From CAYFRC01 sp050946115 (GTDB taxonomy: Bacteria; Bacillota; Clostridia; Christensenellales; Aristaeellaceae), in NCBI GenBank assembly GCA_050946115.1, contig JBMNUF010000017.1:1-47687 (forward strand): DNA of 47,687 bases, in the 5' to 3' direction. Position numbers and translations under genes: made by a program. Shown piece by piece: positions 43,592-47,687 of this stretch (the first letter of the stretch is position 1; each line of letters starts with the position of its first letter). Below the pieces are notes generated by a model. The model did not search any database. It saw only the letters and a program-made list of their open reading frames with translations, and had not been told where the DNA came from.

Positions 43592-45211
43592 ATGATGACT
43601 TGCGAAGTGCGAAAGGGAGAGACCTACGCCGACGCCGCAAAGAGGCTCGGCATTTTGGCGATGGGCGTGCAGCGCGGCGGCGAAACGATTTCCCTCGAGG
43701 AAGTGCCCAAAGAGGGCGACAGCGCCTCCTTTATCCTGTATTCGGATTCCGAAGGGCGGCGCATCTATGAAAGGTCTCTATCTTATGTTCTTTTGATGGC
43801 GTGCAAAGAAGTGATCCCCAATCTGCGCGTACGGATAGAAAATTCGACCGGCGCGGGCTTTTTTGCCTACACGCCGGATGCTCCGTTGCCGCTCATGGGG
43901 CGGCAGGTCGCGCGGATCGAAAAGAAAATGCGGGAAATCGTCGCGAAAAACCTGCCCTTTACGCGCGTGGAAATGTCCACCGAGGACGCGCGCGCGATGT
44001 TTACGCAAAACGGGGAGACGGATAAGGCGCGGCTCATGAAATACCGGCCGTCAAACGAGATCAGCCTGTTTCGATGCGGAGAGATGCTCGCGTATTTTTA
44101 CGGCGCGATGCTGCCGTCCACGGGCTACCTGAAGACGTTTAAGCTGATACCGCATTTTCCGGGCATCGAGGTGCTCCTGCCCGACCCCGAGGACGTCATG
44201 CGCGTCGCCAAGGCGCGGGACGAGCGCAAGCTCATGCAGACCTACGGCGAATCCGTGCGCTGGGCGACGATTTTGGGCTGCGAAAACCTGTCCGACCTCA
44301 ACGAGCTGACGGAAAACGGCGGCATACGCGAATTTATCCGCGTGAACGAGGCGCTGCAGGAAAAAAAGATCGCGCAGATCGCGGAGCAGTTCAGCGCGTC
44401 TCGCGCGAGGCTGATTTTGATCTCGGGACCGTCGTCCTCGGGAAAGACCACCTTCGCGAACCGCCTCATCGTGGCGCTTCGCGTATTGGGATTTAAGCCG
44501 CAAAAGCTGTCCATGGACGATTATTACCTCGACCGCGACAAGGTTTCGTTGGGCGAGGACGGAAAGCCCGATTACGAGCGGCCGGATCTGTTAGATGTGC
44601 CGCTGTTCAACGAGCAGTTGGAGAGCCTGCTCGAAGGGGAGGAAGTAAAAACGCCTGCCTTTGACTTTGTCACGGGCAAGCGCTCCTTGTGCGTAACGGC
44701 GCGAAAGATCGAACAGGGCCAGCCAATCATCGTCGAGGGCATCCACGCGCTCAACAGGATTTTCTCGGCATCCGTGCCGCGCGAACAGAAATTCCTCATC
44801 TATGTCAGCGCGCTTACGACGCTCAATATGGACGACCACAACCGCCTGCACACCTCCGACATGCGGCTCATGCGGCGACTGGTGCGGGACGCGCAGTTTC
44901 GCGGAACGCCCGCGAAGACGACGCTCTCCATGTGGAAGAGCGTGCGCGCGGGCGAAGAAAAGTATATATTCCCCTATCAGGAATCCGCGGATGTGATGTT
45001 CAATTCGTCTTTGGTGTACGAAGTGTGCGCGCTGAAAAAGTGCGCATACCCCGCGCTCCTCGCCATCTCCGAAGCCGATCCCGAATACACGCTCGCGCGG
45101 CGCCTCGTGAAGTTTTTGAACTATGTGCTGGAGGCGGACGTGGAAGACGAAATCCCGCTCAATTCCATTTTGCGGGAGTTCGTGGGGGGGAGCTGCTTTT
45201 ACCGCAGATAG
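43592..45211 (+). CDS. Nucleoside (uridine) kinase with N-terminal TGS/ThrRS-like domains
   Basis: 539 residues. The N-terminal 60 residues are TGS-like, followed by a domain like the second additional domain of threonyl-tRNA synthetase (about 60-200, with SVRWATILGCENLSDL near 235), then a phosphoribulokinase/uridine kinase domain (about 275-480) with Walker A ISGPSSSGKTTFANRL, KLSMDDYYLDRD and VEGIHALN. This fusion is known in Clostridia and probably phosphorylates uridine or a related nucleoside. AAAGGAGG is 10 nt before ATG 43592; the neighbouring ATG at 43595 is equally possible. Confidence 0.88.
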   Translation: MMTCEVRKGETYADAAKRLGILAMGVQRGGETISLEEVPKEGDSASFILYSDSEGRRIYERSLSYVLLMACKEVIPNLRVRIENSTGAGFFAYTPDAPLPLMGRQVARIEKKMREIVAKNLPFTRVEMSTEDARAMFTQNGETDKARLMKYRPSNEISLFRCGEMLAYFYGAMLPSTGYLKTFKLIPHFPGIEVLLPDPEDVMRVAKARDERKLMQTYGESVRWATILGCENLSDLNELTENGGIREFIRVNEALQEKKIAQIAEQFSASRARLILISGPSSSGKTTFANRLIVALRVLGFKPQKLSMDDYYLDRDKVSLGEDGKPDYERPDLLDVPLFNEQLESLLEGEEVKTPAFDFVTGKRSLCVTARKIEQGQPIIVEGIHALNRIFSASVPREQKFLIYVSALTTLNMDDHNRLHTSDMRLMRRLVRDAQFRGTPAKTTLSMWKSVRAGEEKYIFPYQESADVMFNSSLVYEVCALKKCAYPALLAISEADPEYTLARRLVKFLNYVLEADVEDEIPLNSILREFVGGSCFYRR

Positions 45212-45214
45212 AAA

Positions 45215-45394
45215 CTATGCTGCGCCCTGCTGCTCCCTGAGCGCCTTGGCCTTTTCGGCGCGCATGATGGGCAGCCACTCTTTGAAGGCGAGGACGATCG
45301 GATAGCCCACGCCGAATATGCTCATGCAAAGGCAGTTGATAAACTCCCTGCGCGCATCCATATAGACCTCGTTCTTCCGCATATCGATCTTCAT
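45215..45394 (-). CDS. Membrane microprotein of 59 residues
   Basis: Reads MKIDMRKNEVYMDARREF at the start, then one hydrophobic helix (INCLCMSIFGVGYPIVLAF) and a basic tail (IMRAEKAKALREQQGAA). AAGGAGGG sits 9 nt before the ATG, and TATACT (45440-45435, minus strand) may be its -10. Its stop lies 3 nt from the stop of the kinase gene (convergent). No family recognised; the good ribosome site and amphipathic layout support a real gene. Confidence 0.68.
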   Translation of the reverse strand: MKIDMRKNEVYMDARREFINCLCMSIFGVGYPIVLAFKEWLPIMRAEKAKALREQQGAA

Positions 45395-45473
45395 TTCAGA
45401 AATCCCTCCTTGTTATTTGACCCATAGCCTATATAGTATAGCCCGTTTTTCCGCTAAGATGTCGGAAAATCGA

Positions 45474-45510
45474 AAGGAACTGCCGCTAAGAAAGCGGAAA
45501 GTTCCTTTTT
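45474..45510 (+). terminator. Hairpin with T-run ahead of the histidine kinase
   Basis: AAGGAACT-gCCGCT...AGCGG-AAGTTCC followed by TTTTT on the plus strand; arms about 45474-45485 and 45494-45505. It would stop readthrough from the left before the kinase promoter (TATAAT at 45537-45542). Confidence 0.65.
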
Positions 45511-45577
45511 CTTGCCCCAAATGGCGAAAACTGCGCTATAATATATTTGTGGGAGAATGGTTTTTTCGGAGGCCGAT

Positions 45578-46633
45578 ATGAAAAGAATCCTTCGGGACGC
45601 GATGATTTCCGTTTTCATCTTTTGCCTGGCGATGCTGAGCTGCAGCGTGATGGCGCGCTGTGCGGACGACAACAATCCGTTTGCCTCGTCCGTCTTTATC
45701 CTCGCGGTCGCGCTCACGAGCCGCTTAACGACGGGGTATTTCTTTGGCATCGCCGTATCCGTCGCGGGCGTCTTGTGCGTGAATACGCTCTATACCCGTC
45801 CCTTCGGGGAATTTAATCTGGAGATCGCGGGCTATCCCCTCACATTCGCCGTCATGCTGATCGTGTCCGTCATCATTTCGACGCTCACGACGCGCATCAA
45901 ACAGGAGGAAAAGCGCCGCACCGAGGCGGAAAAGGAAAAGACGCGCGCGAACCTCTTGCGCGCCGTTTCGCACGACTTGAGAACGCCGCTCACGTCCATC
46001 ATCGGCGCGAGCTCCGCGATGCTCGAGGACGAGACGCTTTCCGTGCCAGAGCGGCGCGCGCTGGTCGAAGAGATACGCCGCGACGCCCAGTGGCTCACGC
46101 GCGTGACGGAGAACATCCTGTCCGTCACGAAAATCGCGTCGAGCGAGGTGCAGCTGAAAAAGGAAGAAGAGGTCGCCGAGGAGATCGCCTCCGCCGCGGT
46201 CGTAAAGTTCCGCAGGCTCCCGGAAAGCCTGCCCGTATACGTGGAGCGGCCGGAGGAGATCCTGACGGTGCCCATGGAAGCGACTTTGATCGAACAGGTG
46301 CTCTTGAACCTGTATGAAAACGCGGCATTCCACGGCGCGGGCGCGACGCGGATCGATACGCGCATTTTCGACGACGGAAAGTATGTCGTCTTCGAGGTGG
46401 AGGACGACGGGGGCGGCATCCCCGCATCGCTCCTGCCGCACATCATGGACGGCAACCTGCACCCGTCGCAGCAGCAGACCGACGGCGGAAGGCACTCCAT
46501 GGGCATCGGGCTTTCGGTGTGCCGATCGATCATCCGCGCGCACGGCGGCGACATCCGCGCAGAAAACGGCGAAAAAGGCGCAAAAATTACGTTCAGACTG
46601 CCAAAGGGAGGAAATCCTTATGAAACTGCGTGA
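45578..46633 (+). CDS. Membrane sensor histidine kinase, KdpD-type C-terminal half
   Basis: 351 residues. Four short transmembrane helices of the DUF4118/KdpD type (AMISVFIFCLAMLSCSVM; SSVFILAVALTSRLTTGYFFG; AVSVAGVLCV; LTFAVMLIVSVIIST), a helix linker, HisKA with the phosphorylated His132 in AVSHDLRTPLTS, and the ATPase (NLYENAAFHG, EVEDDGGGIP, GIGLSVCRSII). The KdpD N-terminal domain and Usp domain are absent, so it is a short form. Start at 45578 follows CGGAGG; the TATAAT at 45537-45542 is the probable -10. Overlaps its response regulator by 14 nt. Confidence 0.9.
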   Translation: MKRILRDAMISVFIFCLAMLSCSVMARCADDNNPFASSVFILAVALTSRLTTGYFFGIAVSVAGVLCVNTLYTRPFGEFNLEIAGYPLTFAVMLIVSVIISTLTTRIKQEEKRRTEAEKEKTRANLLRAVSHDLRTPLTSIIGASSAMLEDETLSVPERRALVEEIRRDAQWLTRVTENILSVTKIASSEVQLKKEEEVAEEIASAAVVKFRRLPESLPVYVERPEEILTVPMEATLIEQVLLNLYENAAFHGAGATRIDTRIFDDGKYVVFEVEDDGGGIPASLLPHIMDGNLHPSQQQTDGGRHSMGIGLSVCRSIIRAHGGDIRAENGEKGAKITFRLPKGGNPYETA

Positions 46634-47333
46634 AAAAATCCTCGTCATTGAAGACGACAGGGGCATCTGCCTGTTCCTAAAAACAACCCTGAGCGGCGCG
46701 GGATACGACGTGCTGATCGCGGAAACGGGCAAGGGCGGGCTGGCTGCGATCTCCTCGCACTGCCCGGATTGCGTGCTGCTCGATCTGGGTCTTCCAGACA
46801 TGGACGGCTGCGAGATCATCCGCAGCGTGCGCTCGTGGACGAAAATGCCGATCATCGTGCTTTCGGCGCGCACCATGGAAGAGGAAAAGGCGCATGCGCT
46901 CGACCTCGGCGCGGACGATTACCTCACAAAGCCCTTCGGCACCATAGAGCTGCTCGCGCGCATTCGCACCGCGCTGCGCCACACGCGCACGACCGCGGAA
47001 AACGACGGCATCGCGCTGAGCGGCATGTATCGCGTGGGCGATCTCACGATCGATTACAGAAAGCACAGGGTGTATCGCGGCGACGAGGACGTCGGCCTCA
47101 CGCCCAACGAATTTCGCATCGTCGCGCTGCTCGGCAAGCACGCGGGGCAGGTGATTACCTATAGATATATGCTGAAGGAACTATGGGGCCCGTCGGCAAG
47201 CGGCGACAACAAGATATTGCGCGTACATATGGCATCCATCCGCCGAAAACTGGAGCCGGATCCGAACGCGCCGACCTACATCTTCACGGAGACGGGCGTG
47301 GGCTACCGCATGGCGGAAGACGAAGAGGATTAA
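46620..47333 (+). CDS. Response regulator, KdpE/OmpR type
   Basis: 237 residues: receiver domain (IEDDRGIC; phospho-acceptor Asp55 in LLDLGLPDMDG; SART; KPFG) and an OmpR-type winged helix (LTPNEFRIVALLGKHAGQVITYRYMLKELWG, RVHMASIRRKLEPDP, GVGYRM). GGGAGGAAATCCT precedes the ATG, inside the kinase gene. KdpE-like by sequence, but no kdpFABC potassium pump is in the window, so the target is unknown. The rRNA promoter begins 24 nt after its stop. Confidence 0.9.
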   Translation: MKLREKILVIEDDRGICLFLKTTLSGAGYDVLIAETGKGGLAAISSHCPDCVLLDLGLPDMDGCEIIRSVRSWTKMPIIVLSARTMEEEKAHALDLGADDYLTKPFGTIELLARIRTALRHTRTTAENDGIALSGMYRVGDLTIDYRKHRVYRGDEDVGLTPNEFRIVALLGKHAGQVITYRYMLKELWGPSASGDNKILRVHMASIRRKLEPDPNAPTYIFTETGVGYRMAEDEED

Positions 47334-47356
47334 CAGTTTGTTTACGTTGAAAAGTA

Positions 47357-47386
47357 TTGACAAAAAGGTACCGGGTATGGTATTAT
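47357..47386 (+). promoter_or_regulatory. Promoter of the rRNA operon
   Basis: TTGACA (47357-47362), 18 nt, TATTAT (47381-47386); a TATAAT 3 nt further on (47384-47389) is an alternative with long spacer. The AT-rich bases before it could be an UP element. Confidence 0.75.
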
Positions 47387-47389
47387 AAT

Positions 47390-47555
47390 TAAGCACCCCA
47401 AGCGAGAGACGTAGTTTCTTGTTGTCTTGGGAGCGGACGATCCTTGAAAACGATACAGCGAGAGCGAGAGAAGAAGAACAGTCAGATTTCGAGAGTTGAG
47501 TACTCGTTCGTCTGCATTTGGTTGGCGCCGAATGCGGATGTGCGTGGAAAGGATT
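47390..47555 (+). other. rRNA leader
   Basis: About 165 nt between promoter and 16S with features typical of Firmicutes leaders: an early CCCAAG...CTTGGG stem (47397-47431), the CCTTGAAAAC element (about 47442) as in antitermination regions, and a GCATTTGG/CGCCGAATGC stem (about 47514-47535) that may be part of the processing stalk. Confidence 0.6.
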
Positions 47556-47687
47556 AAACGCAAGAGTTTGATCCTGGCTCAGGACGAACGCTGGCGGCGT
47601 GCTTAACACATGCAAGTCGAGCGAAGAGAATTTCCTTCGGGGAATTCTTTTAGCGGCGGACGGGTGAGTAACGCGTGAACAATCTGT
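47556..47687 (+). rRNA. 16S ribosomal RNA, 5' part only
   Basis: AGAGTTTGATCCTGGCTCAG begins at 47563, the universal 27F site, followed by GACGAACGCTGGCGGCGTGC, helix 6 with a GAATTTCCTTCGGGGAATTC stem-loop and GGCGGACGGGTGAGTAACGC. The mature 5' end is estimated 7 nt earlier. The gene leaves the window at its right end. Signature bases fit Firmicutes/Clostridia. It is transcribed away from oriC. Confidence 0.96.

Noticed and set aside
46620..47333. kdpE as a firm gene name
   Set aside because: Without kdpFABC in sight and with a shortened kinase, only KdpE-like can be supported.

Overview
The window looks like the replication-origin region of a strictly anaerobic, moderately high-GC member of the Clostridia (Firmicutes). 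The evidence is strong AGGAGG-type ribosome sites, TTGACA/TATAAT promoters, an oriC-dnaA-dnaN block with a DnaA-trio, pyruvate and branched/2-oxoacid ferredoxin oxidoreductases, rubredoxin/rubrerythrin oxygen defence, DUF951, ABC-F and BspA-type surface proteins. A gut Christensenellales-like lineage is plausible but is inference only.

Layout. (1) 60-7284, minus strand: four tandem paralogous secreted BspA-like leucine-rich-repeat/Ig-like proteins, each with its own near-identical TTGACA-17-TAGRMT promoter; the third is frameshifted and the first has a divergent C-terminus. (2) 7475-14532, plus: pgsA overlapping addA (ATGA), then a GH38 alpha-mannosidase. (3) 14615-17205: tRNA-Pro, a gene-poor 600-bp stretch, a DUF1269 membrane protein and an AraC/GyrI-type regulator. 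(4) 17254-22293: a redox island with a DUF6132 protein, a rubredoxin protein and ferredoxin-rubrerythrin fusion, a Crp/Fnr-type regulator, and a thioredoxin / TlpA-like / CD1871A-type CXXC microprotein / polyferredoxin operon. (5) 22366-23813: two tRNA-Gly genes and ychF. (6) 23820-28107: bipartite oriC around dnaA, then dnaN and mnmE. (7) 28194-30750: four-subunit 2-oxoacid:ferredoxin oxidoreductase. (8) 30837-33754: DUF951, an apparently inactive signal peptidase I paralogue, an active signal peptidase I and an M1-peptidase-like protein without its zinc site. (9) 33774-36623: an ABC-2 transporter and two unknown membrane-linked proteins. (10) 36667-42878, minus: ABC-F ATPase, sugar-phosphate transferase, pyruvate:ferredoxin oxidoreductase. 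(11) 43172-47333: coiled-coil protein, TGS/uridine-kinase-type nucleoside kinase, a 59-residue membrane microprotein on the minus strand, and a KdpDE-like two-component pair; then an rRNA leader and the start of 16S rRNA (47556 to the end), transcribed away from oriC.

How the genes work together. The most striking signal is regulatory. Three minus-strand redox units (DUF6132; rubredoxin-rubrerythrin; thioredoxin-TlpA-CXXC-polyferredoxin) each carry a 16-bp partly palindromic box, consensus TGTGMSTTTNTCACGG, exactly 20 nt upstream of a TATACT -10 and with no good -35. That is the geometry of a class II Crp/Fnr activator, and a Crp/Fnr-family gene lies in the middle of the island, divergent from one of the boxes. 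I infer a compact oxygen- or thiol-responsive regulon. The signal peptidase pair followed by a non-catalytic M1-like protein suggests a second small module at the membrane, built partly from pseudoenzymes.
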